From assembly GCF_024584705.1 (NCBI RefSeq), contig NZ_CP097384.1, positions 1,116,001 to 1,180,000 on the forward strand: a stretch of DNA of 64,000 bases, given 5' to 3'. Numbering within the stretch: position 1 is the stretch's first letter; every line of letters begins with the position of its first letter. The position numbers and the translations under genes are program-made. The stretch is from Blastopirellula sp. J2-11 (lineage in GTDB: Bacteria > Planctomycetota > Planctomycetia > Pirellulales > Pirellulaceae). Below the pieces are notes generated by a model. The model had not been told where the DNA came from, made no database searches, and saw only the letters and a list, made by a program, of their open reading frames with translations. This document shows positions 50,171 to 59,865 of this stretch, piece after piece.

Positions 50171-50209
50171 GCTGAGCGGCATTTTCCCCCCAAAAAAATG
50201 CCGCTCAGC
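50171..50209. repeat. Perfect 15-base hairpin
   Basis: GCTGAGCGGCATTTT (50171-50185) and its complement (50195-50209) surround a 9-base loop. It could be an RNA hairpin; no T run follows on either strand. Confidence 0.75.
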
Positions 50210-50216
50210 CCAGGCC

Positions 50217-50500
50217 TAAAAAGTTGTCTCTTGTCGAAGCGCACGGAGCTGGTTTCGCTCCCAAAAAATCGTAGTCTCGTAGGGTGGGTGGAGAAAACCG
50301 CGATCAAATTCCGCCGCCAACAATCGACACGATCGGTTTGCGTAACCCACTTAAGACCCCAGTGTCGCCTTTCGCTCCGCGAAAGTAGCGTCCTATAGCT
50401 CGCGCTGCTTTCGCGGAGCGAAAGGCGACTATGGACCAGCCGCGTTGGCCCTCAAAAATTGTCTCTTGACGAAGCGCACGGAGTTGGGGTCGACTACAAA
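50217..50500. repeat. Direct repeat pair flanking a large hairpin
   Basis: Two copies of about 45 bases, near 50217-50265 and 50453-50500, share the core TTGTCTCTTG-n-CGAAGCGCACGGAG and end in a run of A. They bracket the palindrome at 50364-50429. Confidence 0.7.
50364..50429. repeat. Perfect 22-base palindrome (REP-like)
   Basis: Arms 50364-50385 and 50408-50429 are perfectly complementary (outer GTCGCCTTTCGC, inner CGCGAAAG) with a 22-base loop. Confidence 0.9.
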
Positions 50501-50571
50501 AACTGTCGGTTTCGCGGCGGTTTTTCGCTGCGCGGGTTTGCTGTTTGGACTTTTCGTGGGGGGCAATTTGC

Positions 50572-52353
50572 ATGACGCTCAACGAACTTCGTCGACTGAT
50601 CGCACGTTTAAGCAATGACCAAAAAACGTGGCGCGTCGACTTCCAGACGCGCAATCTGACGCGGGGCGAAATCGCCGAAGCGCGTTGGTTGGCCGTGGTT
50701 TTGATGCGGTCCGATCTCTTCACAAATTGCAACGTTCGGTCTGAATATTTTCAACATCAGTCGCATTACGACATTTGCGTTGCGATGCTGCAAATGCGGA
50801 ACAAACGGATCCGCTGCGACGACCTGCCAGAGCTCCTCCGTCGGTTGGCGCAAGCAGGCTATCACGAAGAGAGCGCGATCGAAATGTTGTGCGACGTCTT
50901 GCTTTGCTGCGGCCAAATCAAAAATTTTGACGACTATGCCAAGACGCTGCAAAAACGTTTTGAAGCGCATCAAGCGGCGATCGAATTGTCGCCGGAGTGC
51001 GGACTCGTCCGACTCGACATCGCCGGCGGCGCCAGTCCGTTTCAAACGTTGACCACCGATCAATTGATCGCGCAGCAAGAGCCGCTCGAGTGGTTGTTGC
51101 CGGGGATGTTCGTGCGGTATGAACCGGCCGTGATCGTCGGGCCGAGCAAAAGCATGAAGTCCTCGATCGCCGTCGACTTGTGCGCGGCGCTGGCGCGCGG
51201 CGGCCAATTTTTGGGGCAGTTTGCTGTCGAGCGTCCGTTTCGCGTCGGCTATGTCAGCAAGCATGACGAGCGGCAAGCGCTGGCCGATCTCGCGCGGCGG
51301 TGGAGCGACTCCAGCGGCGTCGACCCGGGCAATTTGCCGAATCTGATTTGGTCGTTGGCGGTCGCCGACGCTTCCGATCCGGCCCACCTCGATCATCTGC
51401 GGGCGTGGATTCGCCGTCATCAACTCGAAGTGATTGTGATCGATCCGCTGCGTCTCACTTCGACCGACAAACAGACGCAAGCAGAGCAACTGCACGACCT
51501 GGTCCGCTGCTGCATCACGGCCGGAGCGACGCCGATTTTGTGTTGTCAGTCTCGCCAAGCGATCCCCCGCAACGCGACTCTGGCGACCGATGTTTCGGCG
51601 AGTCTCGATTTCGCGCGGCAATGGATGTTGATTCAGCGCTGCGAAAATTATTCGCCCGGCAGCGGTCAGCATCGGTTACGCATGTCGTTCGGCGGCTGCG
51701 CCGGCCAAGGAGGAGTTTGGGGCGTCGATATCGACGAAGGAAATTTGGAAGATCCGCAGGGAAGAAGTTGGCGGGTAACGCTGCGCGATGTTGAGTCGAT
51801 CGAAGCGGAAGCGGCTGCCTGCGATGCGGCCGCGCAGGAGCAAAAATTGCAAGCGAAAATTCGGCTCGCGATCACGCGCATGGATCCAGAGCAAGCGACC
51901 AAATCGAAAATCCGCGAACAAAGCGGAATCAGCGGAACCAAGTTTGCTCCGACATGGGACCAGATGATCGCCGCCGGAGAAATCGCCAAGACCAGTCACG
52001 ATCCGGAAGAAAAACGCTGGGCCTATGCCCGGTACCACCTGGCCGACCCGCCCATGCCGATAGAAAAAAAGGAACCGGTCCAGTCCAACGTTTTCGCCGT
52101 AGCCGTAGGGTCCGCTGTGCGGACCAGAAGCGCGGAAAAACTTGCAAGCAATCAACAGGGCCGCTGGTCCGCACAGCGGACCCTACTTGAACCCAGCGAT
52201 CGCCGGTCTGATGCTTCGGAAAAAAATGGTTCTGTCCTGTCCAAGGTTTTTGTCCGGTCAAATAATCCAGTCCGGTCCAAGCCTCCGAAGATGCGCAGCC
52301 GCCGCGAGATCAACCAGCGGCGCGCCAAAGCCAAACGCCGCCGCGCGAAATGA
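50572..52353 (+). CDS. RecA-fold ATPase (AAA_25/DnaB-like), repeat-extended tail
   Basis: The protein has 593 residues from the ATG at 50572. Residues about 30-130 resemble the helical N-terminal domain of replicative helicases (ARWLAVVLMRSDLFTN ... YFQHQSHYDICVAMLQM). The RecA-like core (about 165-400) has Walker A GPSKSMKSS (Met in place of the usual Gly before Lys), Walker B VIVIDPLRL and CCQSRQ. A helical segment follows (IREQSGISGTKFAPTWDQMIAAGEIAK). From about residue 500 the coding sequence runs through a REP-like inverted repeat (52105-52186) and copies of a GTCC-GTCCAAGGTTTT repeat, giving a basic tail ending in QRRAKAKRRRAK. RepA-type ATPases of this kind load or unwind DNA in plasmid or mobile-element replication; the cellular role here is unknown. 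Confidence 0.75.
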   Translation: MTLNELRRLIARLSNDQKTWRVDFQTRNLTRGEIAEARWLAVVLMRSDLFTNCNVRSEYFQHQSHYDICVAMLQMRNKRIRCDDLPELLRRLAQAGYHEESAIEMLCDVLLCCGQIKNFDDYAKTLQKRFEAHQAAIELSPECGLVRLDIAGGASPFQTLTTDQLIAQQEPLEWLLPGMFVRYEPAVIVGPSKSMKSSIAVDLCAALARGGQFLGQFAVERPFRVGYVSKHDERQALADLARRWSDSSGVDPGNLPNLIWSLAVADASDPAHLDHLRAWIRRHQLEVIVIDPLRLTSTDKQTQAEQLHDLVRCCITAGATPILCCQSRQAIPRNATLATDVSASLDFARQWMLIQRCENYSPGSGQHRLRMSFGGCAGQGGVWGVDIDEGNLEDPQGRSWRVTLRDVESIEAEAAACDAAAQEQKLQAKIRLAITRMDPEQATKSKIREQSGISGTKFAPTWDQMIAAGEIAKTSHDPEEKRWAYARYHLADPPMPIEKKEPVQSNVFAVAVGSAVRTRSAEKLASNQQGRWSAQRTLLEPSDRRSDASEKNGSVLSKVFVRSNNPVRSKPPKMRSRREINQRRAKAKRRRAK

Positions 52354-52386
52354 TCGACGCTGTCCGGTCCAAGGTTTTTGTCCGAT
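52077..52386. repeat. Three copies of a ~24-base direct repeat
   Basis: Copies at about 52077-52098, 52233-52258 and 52361-52386 share GTCC-n-GTCCAA-n-GTTTTTG. The first two lie in the ATPase coding tail; the third just past its stop. A partial fourth is near 52271. Confidence 0.75.
52105..52186. repeat. Perfect 23-base inverted repeat inside a gene
   Basis: Arms 52105-52127 and 52164-52186 are perfectly complementary (start GTAGGGTCCGCTGTGCGGAC) with a 36-base spacer. It belongs to the family seen at 50098-50160. Confidence 0.9.
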
Positions 52387-52439
52387 CCACCCGACGCAAA
52401 AAAAAAAGAGCCGAACGCTTCCGCTTTCCGCATTTCTTC

Positions 52440-53171
52440 TCAGCCGCCGGTGACCTTGGTCATCAGCCAGCGGTTGAGGTCTTCAAACATGTCGGTCGAG
52501 AGTTCGTCGCCGCACAGGTATTGGTGCAGGTCGATCTTCATGCCGGCGGTGTGGACTAGGCGGAGGTCTTCGCAGAGTTGCGCCTCGGGATAGCGGCTGC
52601 TGTTTTGCAGATGAATCATCAACATCGGCAGCGACCGAGCGTCGCTCAGACGGGACAACGGCGAGCAACCTTGGGGGAAGCCTCCACCGATCGAAGCGGC
52701 GCCGGCGAACATCTCGGGATTGCGCAGCGCTAGGCGCAGGGCCATCGCTCCGCCGCCGAGATAGCCGGCCAAAAAGATGCGCTGCGGGTGAATGTTGTAA
52801 CGTTTCTCGGCGACGCGGACCGTTTGCAGCACGCGGGCGGCGGCGACGTCGATATCGCGTTGTTTTTGATCCCAGCGAAAGGTCATGCCGGGGGTCGAGC
52901 CGTCATGCCGCGGAGCTCGGGGAGCGGCGGCGACGTAGTTGCGAGTGCTGGTCAGCGGCATCACGCGGCGTAATTGCCGTTCGTTATCGCCGGGACCATG
53001 CAGCCAAACCACGAGCGGATAGGCGTATCCAGGCTCGTAGCTTTGAGGAGTAAAAAATTCGACGGCAGTGCGGCGGGACTGCAGCCGATCAATCTTGAAC
53101 TCGAGAATTTGTTGCGCCGCTTGCGTGGTGGCTCCAGGAAGCGGAGCCGGAAGTACGTCTTGGCGTTTCAT
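52440..53171 (-). CDS. Alpha/beta hydrolase-fold protein lacking catalytic serine
   Basis: The protein has 243 residues from the ATG at 53171. The fold is that of phospholipase/carboxylesterase-type hydrolases: YPLVVWLHGPGDNE (oxyanion region), the helix after the nucleophile elbow (AMALRLALRNPEMFAGAASIGGGFP) and LPMLMIHLQNSSRYPEAQ. The elbow, normally G-x-S-x-G, reads GYLGG (136-140), so Leu138 replaces the nucleophile. The codon is CTC, not a simple one-step Ser codon change from AGC. It may be a non-enzymatic binding or regulatory protein. No signal peptide is seen. Confidence 0.8.
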   Translation of the reverse strand: MKRQDVLPAPLPGATTQAAQQILEFKIDRLQSRRTAVEFFTPQSYEPGYAYPLVVWLHGPGDNERQLRRVMPLTSTRNYVAAAPRAPRHDGSTPGMTFRWDQKQRDIDVAAARVLQTVRVAEKRYNIHPQRIFLAGYLGGGAMALRLALRNPEMFAGAASIGGGFPQGCSPLSRLSDARSLPMLMIHLQNSSRYPEAQLCEDLRLVHTAGMKIDLHQYLCGDELSTDMFEDLNRWLMTKVTGG

Positions 53172-53401
53172 AAGTATTTGGCGCCGGGCCGTGGGTCTTC
53201 GCGGGGGACTGGAGTTGGGGAGAATAATAACTCTCGGGAGATAACGCAATTGCAGCTACGTCAGCTCCCTTTCGACCCCTTTATCCTGCAGCGCGTCAAT
53301 TGCGCCGCCGTGGTCGAATCGTTGTCCGTCCTCGCAACGGTCGATATTTTTAGCAGCTAAGCGAGAAGGAATCAATCTCGCTAGCGGCGAACAATATCCC
53401 T

Positions 53402-54379
<978 letters not shown>

Positions 54380-54560
54380 CTAGTTCTTCCTGGCGCCGAC
54401 GCGTTCAGGATTAACAGGTGAATATCGGCCTCTGACGCCAGAAGTCAAGTAGACTGCGCCTTCGCCAGGGGGGCGAACTTCGGCTATAATCGCCAATCAT
54501 GCGGCGTGGCGCCCGCGGTGATTCTTACTTTCTCGCATCTAAACTCGCCGGAGTCGACCT

Positions 54561-55853
54561 ATGATTCGGACTGCTGTTTTTTTCTGCGGAATCTGGTTGC
54601 TGACCGCACCTGTTGCGCTGGCCGCCCAGCCGACCGATTGGCCGCAATTTCGGGGGCCGCAGCAAGATGGAAACGCCGGATCAACCCAGTTGCCAGTTGA
54701 GTGGAGCGAAGAAGAAAATATCGTCTGGCGCAAACCGGTGCCCGGTTTCGGCGCGTCGAGCCCGATTGCATTTGGCGATCGCATCTATCTCACCTACTAC
54801 AACGGCTATGGGCTGAGTGAAGAAGAACCAGGCGAAAAAGAGAATCTGCAGCGTCATTTGAGGTGCGTGAATAAAGCCTCTGGCGACGTGATCTGGGACG
54901 AGGCCAACACCGAGAACGCCGACAAAGCGGCTGACTACCGCGGCTTTGTCGCGCTGCATGGTTTTGCTTCCAGCACGCCGGTCGCAGATGATACCGGCAT
55001 CTATGTTTACTACGGCAGCGGCGGCGCCGCCGCCTACTCGCATGCCGGCAAACTGCTGTGGCAAAAGGTCTTGGGAGACAAGACCCACGCCTTTGGTACG
55101 GCCAACTCTCCCGTGCTGTATGAAGATTTGGTGATCCTCAATGGCTTCGTCGAATGCGGCGCAATTGTCGCGTTGGATAAGAAGACCGGCCAAGAGCGTT
55201 GGCGGTTTGATCAGGTCAACCGAGCCTGGAATACGCCCTGTTTGGTCGCGGTGGACGGCCAGCACGAGCTGGTCTTCAGCTCGCAAGGAACGATCCGAGC
55301 CCTTGATCCGGCGACCGGCAAAGAGCTTTGGTTTTGCACGGGAATTGATGACTATATCTGCCCGAGCGTGATCGCCCACGAGGGAATCGTCTATGCGATC
55401 GGCGCTCGCAAAAGCACCGCCGTCGCCATCAAAGCAGGCGGCCGCGGCGACGTTTCTGAAACGCATCGTTTGTGGGAGCAGGACAAAGGCTCGAACGTCT
55501 CGTCGCCGGTCTACTTCGAAGGGTATCTGTACTGGGCCAGCGAAGGGAAGGGGATCGTCTATTGTGCGGACGCGAAGACCGGCGAAATCCAATACCAAGA
55601 GCGGCTCGAACCGCGACCGGGTCTGATTTACGCCTCGCCGATTGTCGCCGACGGCAAGTTGTATTACGTCAGCCGTGACGCCGGCGCCTATGTGCTGGCC
55701 GCTACCCCTGAATTTAAACTACTAGCACATAACGTGATCAGCGGAGACGATGGAGTTTTTAACGGCAGTCCGGCCGTCTCGGGCGGCAAAATGTATCTGC
55801 GAAGTAACAAGTTTTTGTACTGCATCGCCAACGAACGGCCCCGTTTACGGTGA
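54561..55853 (+). CDS. Secreted PQQ-type beta-propeller protein
   Basis: The protein has 430 residues with a signal peptide (MIRTAVFFCGIWLLTAPVALAA). It begins DWPQFRGPQQDG, the usual start of planctomycete PQQ-like/BamB-like propellers, followed by blade motifs (VNKASGDVIWDEAN, LDKKTGQERWRFDQVN, LDPATGKELWFCTG, DAKTGEIQYQERL). No PQQ catalytic residues can be assigned, so it is probably a non-enzymatic periplasmic propeller. Its neighbours are metabolic genes. Confidence 0.88.
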   Translation: MIRTAVFFCGIWLLTAPVALAAQPTDWPQFRGPQQDGNAGSTQLPVEWSEEENIVWRKPVPGFGASSPIAFGDRIYLTYYNGYGLSEEEPGEKENLQRHLRCVNKASGDVIWDEANTENADKAADYRGFVALHGFASSTPVADDTGIYVYYGSGGAAAYSHAGKLLWQKVLGDKTHAFGTANSPVLYEDLVILNGFVECGAIVALDKKTGQERWRFDQVNRAWNTPCLVAVDGQHELVFSSQGTIRALDPATGKELWFCTGIDDYICPSVIAHEGIVYAIGARKSTAVAIKAGGRGDVSETHRLWEQDKGSNVSSPVYFEGYLYWASEGKGIVYCADAKTGEIQYQERLEPRPGLIYASPIVADGKLYYVSRDAGAYVLAATPEFKLLAHNVISGDDGVFNGSPAVSGGKMYLRSNKFLYCIANERPRLR

Positions 55854-55926
55854 CGAACCGCTGTGGTAATCTTCACCATTTTAACGGACAGTTTTCGGCA
55901 TCTTTTAGCGCAATAGGGTGTGAATA

Positions 55927-57027
55927 ATGGCATACGAAGTGACGCTCATCACCGGTGATGGTACCGGTCCCGAACTGGCCGAAGCCGCGCGCAAGTGCGT
56001 GGACGCGACCGGAGTGAAGATCAACTGGGATGAGCAAGAAGCTGGCGTCGACATCATGGAGAAGGTCGGCACTCCGCTCCCCGAATCGGTCATGGATAGC
56101 GTTCGTCGCACGCGTTGTGCGCTGAAGGCGCCGATCACGACGCCGGTCGGCACCGGCTTTCGCAGCATCAACGTCCATCTACGACAAGAGCTGGGATTGT
56201 TCGCCTGTATTCGCCCTTGCAAGTACTACCCCGGCGTTCGCAGCTATTTCAGTGAGTTGAACGTCGATATCGTCATCGTCCGTGAAAACACGGAAGACCT
56301 GTACGCCGGCGTCGAATTTGAAGCAGGCAAGCCCGAGACGTCGCAGCTGATTGAGTACATCAACAGCTTGCCGTCGGACAAAAAGATCAAAACCGGCGGT
56401 GAAGAGACCGGCGTTTCGATCAAACCGATGAGCGTCAGCGGCACGCAGCGGATCGTGCGTTGTGCGTTTGACTACGCCCAAAAGAATGGTCGCAAAAAAG
56501 TGACGGCCGTTCACAAAGCGAACATCATGAAGTACTCGGACGGTTTGTATCTGAAGACCGCGACCGAAGTCGCCAAAGAATATCCGGACATCGAGTTCGA
56601 AGAACGGATCGTCGACAACATGTGCATGCAACTGGTGCAAAAGCCGGAACTGTATGACGTCATCGTGCTGCCGAACTTGTACGGCGATATTCTCAGCGAC
56701 CTGGGCGCCGGTATCGTCGGCGGCTTGGGCGTTGCGCCGGGCGCCAACCTGGGCCCCGAAGGCGCCGTGTTTGAAGCGACCCATGGTTCGGCCCCGAAAT
56801 ACAAAGGGCAGAACAAGGTTAACCCGGTCGCGCTGATCCTCTCCGGCATGTTGATGTTGCGTCACCTGGGCGAAATCGACGCCGCCGACCGTTTGGAGAA
56901 AGCGGTCGCCGACGTGATCGCCGAAGGGAAGCACGTCACGTACGACTTGAAGCCGAATCGCGACGATCCGACCGCCGTCGGCACGCAAGAGATGGCCGCT
57001 GCGATCTGCGCCAAGTTGGGCGGCTAG
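55927..57027 (+). CDS. NAD-type isocitrate dehydrogenase
   Basis: The protein has 366 residues of the isocitrate/isopropylmalate dehydrogenase family. It has [41 protein letters not shown] (the substrate loop with Ser and the three Arg, of the isocitrate type), [29 protein letters not shown] and [15 protein letters not shown]. The short length and loop resemble the mitochondrial NAD enzyme rather than the E. coli NADP enzyme. It makes 2-oxoglutarate in the TCA cycle. A terminator follows. Confidence 0.9.
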   Translation: MAYEVTLITGDGTGPELAEAARKCVDATGVKINWDEQEAGVDIMEKVGTPLPESVMDSVRRTRCALKAPITTPVGTGFRSINVHLRQELGLFACIRPCKYYPGVRSYFSELNVDIVIVRENTEDLYAGVEFEAGKPETSQLIEYINSLPSDKKIKTGGEETGVSIKPMSVSGTQRIVRCAFDYAQKNGRKKVTAVHKANIMKYSDGLYLKTATEVAKEYPDIEFEERIVDNMCMQLVQKPELYDVIVLPNLYGDILSDLGAGIVGGLGVAPGANLGPEGAVFEATHGSAPKYKGQNKVNPVALILSGMLMLRHLGEIDAADRLEKAVADVIAEGKHVTYDLKPNRDDPTAVGTQEMAAAICAKLGG

Positions 57028-57055
57028 TCGTCTTGGCGAATGATGTTCCGCATCC

Positions 57056-57089
57056 AAGGGGCCGTTTCAATAGGAACGGCCCCTTCTTT
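57056..57089 (+). terminator. Intrinsic terminator after isocitrate dehydrogenase
   Basis: Perfect 11-base arms (AAGGGGCCGTT and AACGGCCCCTT) with an 8-base loop, followed by a T-rich end (CTTTC), 28 bases after the stop. Confidence 0.75.
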
Positions 57090-57105
57090 CGGTAACGCCT
57101 CGGGG

Positions 57106-57136
57106 TAGGGTGCGTCGAGACGCACCTCTTTCGATA
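57106..57136 (+). repeat. REP element, left of the RAYT gene
   Basis: 8-base palindrome GGTGCGTC-GA-GACGCACC (57109-57126) inside TAGGGTGCGTC ... CTCTTTCGATAG. The same 30-base sequence recurs at 57771-57801. Confidence 0.9.
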
Positions 57137-57150
57137 GCGAGCAAGCGGAA

Positions 57151-57699
57151 ATGAGCAAGTACCGACGATGGCGAGCAGGCTCAATCTATTTCTTCACCGT
57201 CGTTACCCATGAGCGACGGCCAATTCTGACGACGGATCTAGGGCGAGAGTGCTTGCGAACAGCATTTAAAGATGTTCGTCAGAAGTTTCCCTTCGAGACG
57301 ATTGCGATTGTACTACTGCCGGATCATTTGCATGCGATCTGGGAACTACCTCATCGTGAGAATGACTATTCGAAGCGATGGCGACGAATCAAAGGACATT
57401 TCACACGGAATTGGATTGCAGAAGGTGGACAGAACGGCAGTTCGACGCGAAGCCGACAGTTGCGGCAGGAACAAAGCGTTTGGCAACGCCGGTTCTTTGA
57501 GCATATGTGTCGCGATGAGGCCGATTTGAAGCGATGTTTAGACTACGTTCATGTGAATCCCGTCAAGCACAAATTGGCGCCGCGAGTTCGAGATTGGCCT
57601 TGGTCTTCGTTTCATCGCTATGTGCGACTTGGTGAGTATGATCCTAATTGGGGATCGAGTGATGCTTGGTATGGCGATGAATTTTCTCGCTTCGAATAG
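57151..57699 (+). CDS. REP-associated tyrosine transposase (RAYT)
   Basis: The protein has 182 residues of the Y1/HUH single-strand transposase type. The His pair is in LPDHLHAIW (H59, H61) and the tyrosine in [11 protein letters not shown] (Y132), both at the usual positions; WPWSSFHRY is the standard C-terminal motif. RAYTs are domesticated transposases that recognise and spread REP palindromes. REPs of one family lie 15 bases before it and directly behind it (57733-57801), so enzyme and target are found together. It appears intact and full length. Confidence 0.95.
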   Translation: MSKYRRWRAGSIYFFTVVTHERRPILTTDLGRECLRTAFKDVRQKFPFETIAIVLLPDHLHAIWELPHRENDYSKRWRRIKGHFTRNWIAEGGQNGSSTRSRQLRQEQSVWQRRFFEHMCRDEADLKRCLDYVHVNPVKHKLAPRVRDWPWSSFHRYVRLGEYDPNWGSSDAWYGDEFSRFE

Positions 57700-57732
57700 C
57701 GTTGATGGGGAAGCGGTGCGGGTTAGCGATTC

Positions 57733-57801
57733 AGGTGCGTCCAGACGCACCCTACATGAAGTTGCAAGTGAGGGTGCGTCGAGACGCACCTCTTTCGATA
57801 G
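57733..57801 (+). repeat. Inverted REP pair (BIME) right of the RAYT gene
   Basis: An inverted copy (57733-57755) and a direct copy (57771-57801) of the GGTGCGTC-type palindrome lie head-to-head, 15 bases apart. The direct copy matches the left-hand REP over about 30 bases. Confidence 0.9.
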
Positions 57802-57821
57802 ATGTACGACGAGGCCACACT

Positions 57822-58892
57822 TTGCTAACGGCCGAAGATTTTAAAGATTACGCCAGCGGGCGGCGGAAAGGCTTGGGCGGGTTCGTCATGCGCAGCATGA
57901 TGTTGGCCGCGTCGAAGCTGTACGGTGTCGGCGTGCGCTATCGCAATCGGCAATATGATCGCGGATCGAAGCCGAGCGAAGAGGTTGGCGCGCCGGTCGT
58001 CAGTATCGGCAATATCACGTTGGGCGGAACCGGCAAAACGCCGACCGCCGCTTGGCTGGCGCGTTGGTTTCGCCGACAAGACATTCGGGTCACGCTAATC
58101 AGTCGCGGGTATGGCGCCGAGCAAGGCGAGCTGAACGACGAAGCTCGGGAGCTGGATGATTTGCTCTCCGATGTGCCGCATCTGCAAAACCCCGACCGTG
58201 TCGCCGCGGCGAAGGTGGCGATAGAAGAGCTGGCCGCGCAAGTTGTGTTGTTGGACGACGCCTTCCAGCATCGGCGGATTGCTCGCTCGCTGGATATCGT
58301 GCTGCTCGACGCGACCGAACCATTCGGCTATGGCTATCTCTTTCCTCGCGGCATGCTGCGTGAACCGCTGGAAGGGCTCGTTCGGGCCGATGTGTTGGCG
58401 CTGACCCGTGCCGACGCGGTCTCGGCGGAAGTGCGTCAGCAAATTCATAACCAGGCTCGGCAGTACAACAGCCAGGCGATCTGGATCGAGATGACGCATC
58501 GTCCGGCCCATCTGCGGAATGCCGACGGCGACACCTTCCCGCTGGATCAGTTGCAAGGCAAGCGGGTTGCGGCCTTTTGCGGGATCGGCAATCCCGCTGG
58601 ATTCCGCCACACGATCAGCAGTTGCGGCGCAAATCTGATCGAGCTGAAACCGTTCCCCGATCACTATATCTACAGGGCGCCTGACATCGAGGCGCTGACA
58701 GATTGGGTCAGTAAGCAGCGAGTCGACTTTCTACTGTGCACCCACAAAGATCTGGTCAAAGTGGGCGTCAACCAACTGGGAGAAACGCCGCTGGCCGCGA
58801 TCGTGATCGAAGCGGAGATCACCGTCGGGCAAGCCGAATTGGAAGAACAGTTAAGGAAACTGGTCGCCCAGGTTCCGCCAGACGCGTTTTAG
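57822..58892 (+). CDS. lpxK: Tetraacyldisaccharide 4'-kinase
   Basis: The product has 356 residues. The start is taken at TTG 57822, with GAGG 7 bases before. It gives LTAEDFKDYASGRRKGLGG, the expected planctomycete LpxK N terminus. The open frame upstream (from 57702) translates REP sequence and is not believed. The P-loop is GNITLGGTGKTPTAAWL, followed by LISRGYGAEQG, the DDAFQH motif and LFPRGMLREPL. The enzyme phosphorylates the lipid A precursor at the 4' position in the inner membrane. It ends exactly where the convergent histidine phosphatase ends. Confidence 0.93.
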   Translation: MLTAEDFKDYASGRRKGLGGFVMRSMMLAASKLYGVGVRYRNRQYDRGSKPSEEVGAPVVSIGNITLGGTGKTPTAAWLARWFRRQDIRVTLISRGYGAEQGELNDEARELDDLLSDVPHLQNPDRVAAAKVAIEELAAQVVLLDDAFQHRRIARSLDIVLLDATEPFGYGYLFPRGMLREPLEGLVRADVLALTRADAVSAEVRQQIHNQARQYNSQAIWIEMTHRPAHLRNADGDTFPLDQLQGKRVAAFCGIGNPAGFRHTISSCGANLIELKPFPDHYIYRAPDIEALTDWVSKQRVDFLLCTHKDLVKVGVNQLGETPLAAIVIEAEITVGQAELEEQLRKLVAQVPPDAF

Positions 58893-59567
58893 TTAATAGG
58901 TTTCGCCGGAATGCGTGCGCGGCGTTTCGGAAGTCAGATGAAAGATCGAGTTGGCCGAGATGAGTCTCGTTTTGCCGTTGCGACGACGAACCAGCGTAAT
59001 GCCGCAGTTGTCGTGATGAATATGGCCGACACGGTCGAGCGGCAGTTCAAGCAGGTGAGCGATCATCGACCGGATCACCACGTTGTGCGCCACGACGGCC
59101 ACATGCTGCTGCACGTGTGCGTCAAGGATTTGTTCCAACTGCGGTACGACGCGAGCTTGAACTTGGGTCAGGTTTTCCCCTTCGGGATAACCATGCTCAG
59201 CCGGGCTCGTGTGATGCAATTGGTAGCCAGTGGGATCGTTCGCTTCGATCCAGCCCCAGTCTTTTCCTTCCCAGCGGCCGACGTTGACTTCTTGGAGCAA
59301 CTCGGCCGGTTGAATCGTTAATTGGCGACCATCGGCGATCTTTTCCGCCGTTTGCATCGCTCTCAGCAGAGGACTGCTATAAATCGCTGCTAGCGGAATT
59401 TTGGCGAGAAACGCGGCGGTCTCCTCCGCTTGCCGCAGCCCGATGTCAACGAGCGGGCCATTGATGCCGCAACCTTGCAGCACCGGTGGTCGGCTGATGT
59501 TGTTGGCGGTGGCGCCATGCCGGATCAGGTACATCCAGGTCGTAATTTTGGCGGAATCAGCAGACAT
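58893..59567 (-). CDS. Histidine phosphatase superfamily protein
   Basis: The protein has 224 residues. It has the catalytic LIRHGATANN (RHG motif), the second Arg in SSPLLRAMQTAE, EVNVGRWEGKDW and the second catalytic His in VAVVAHNVVIRSM. This is the phosphoglycerate-mutase/phosphatase fold; the substrate may be a sugar phosphate or another small phosphoester. Its stop abuts the lpxK stop with no gap. The protein is probably cytoplasmic. Confidence 0.9.
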   Translation of the reverse strand: MSADSAKITTWMYLIRHGATANNISRPPVLQGCGINGPLVDIGLRQAEETAAFLAKIPLAAIYSSPLLRAMQTAEKIADGRQLTIQPAELLQEVNVGRWEGKDWGWIEANDPTGYQLHHTSPAEHGYPEGENLTQVQARVVPQLEQILDAHVQQHVAVVAHNVVIRSMIAHLLELPLDRVGHIHHDNCGITLVRRRNGKTRLISANSIFHLTSETPRTHSGETY

Positions 59568-59865
59568 CGGCGGCGATCGATCGTTGACGGAAGGAAATAG
59601 AGTGCAGGCGCCGCCATCCTACTTTTTTGAGCCGCTAGCGTCGAGAACTGGCGCTCGGGCGAGCGTCGCCAACTGAGGGGGGCGACAGAGACGTATTGAC
59701 GCCGAGCGAGGAGTTTAGGTATTTATGCCTCCCGCGAGAAGTGCGAACCTGCGCTTCCTGCTGCGCCAAGACGAAGAGAAGAGGGTCTACCGCCCCACTT
59801 CTAGCATCGGCACGGAAGCCGAAGCCGCTTGAGCCAAAGATAAGAAAAAACAAATTCCGCAACCG

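Larger units (their letters stand above)
50008..50571. other. Repeat-rich intergenic region
   Basis: This 564-base stretch has no gene but at least three palindromic elements and one direct repeat pair. It lies between hldE and a RecA-fold ATPase gene, whose promoter must be here. Confidence 0.7.

Noticed and set aside
54681-55598. 305-codon minus-strand frame opposite the propeller gene
   Set aside because: Antisense to a gene with signal peptide and clear blade motifs.
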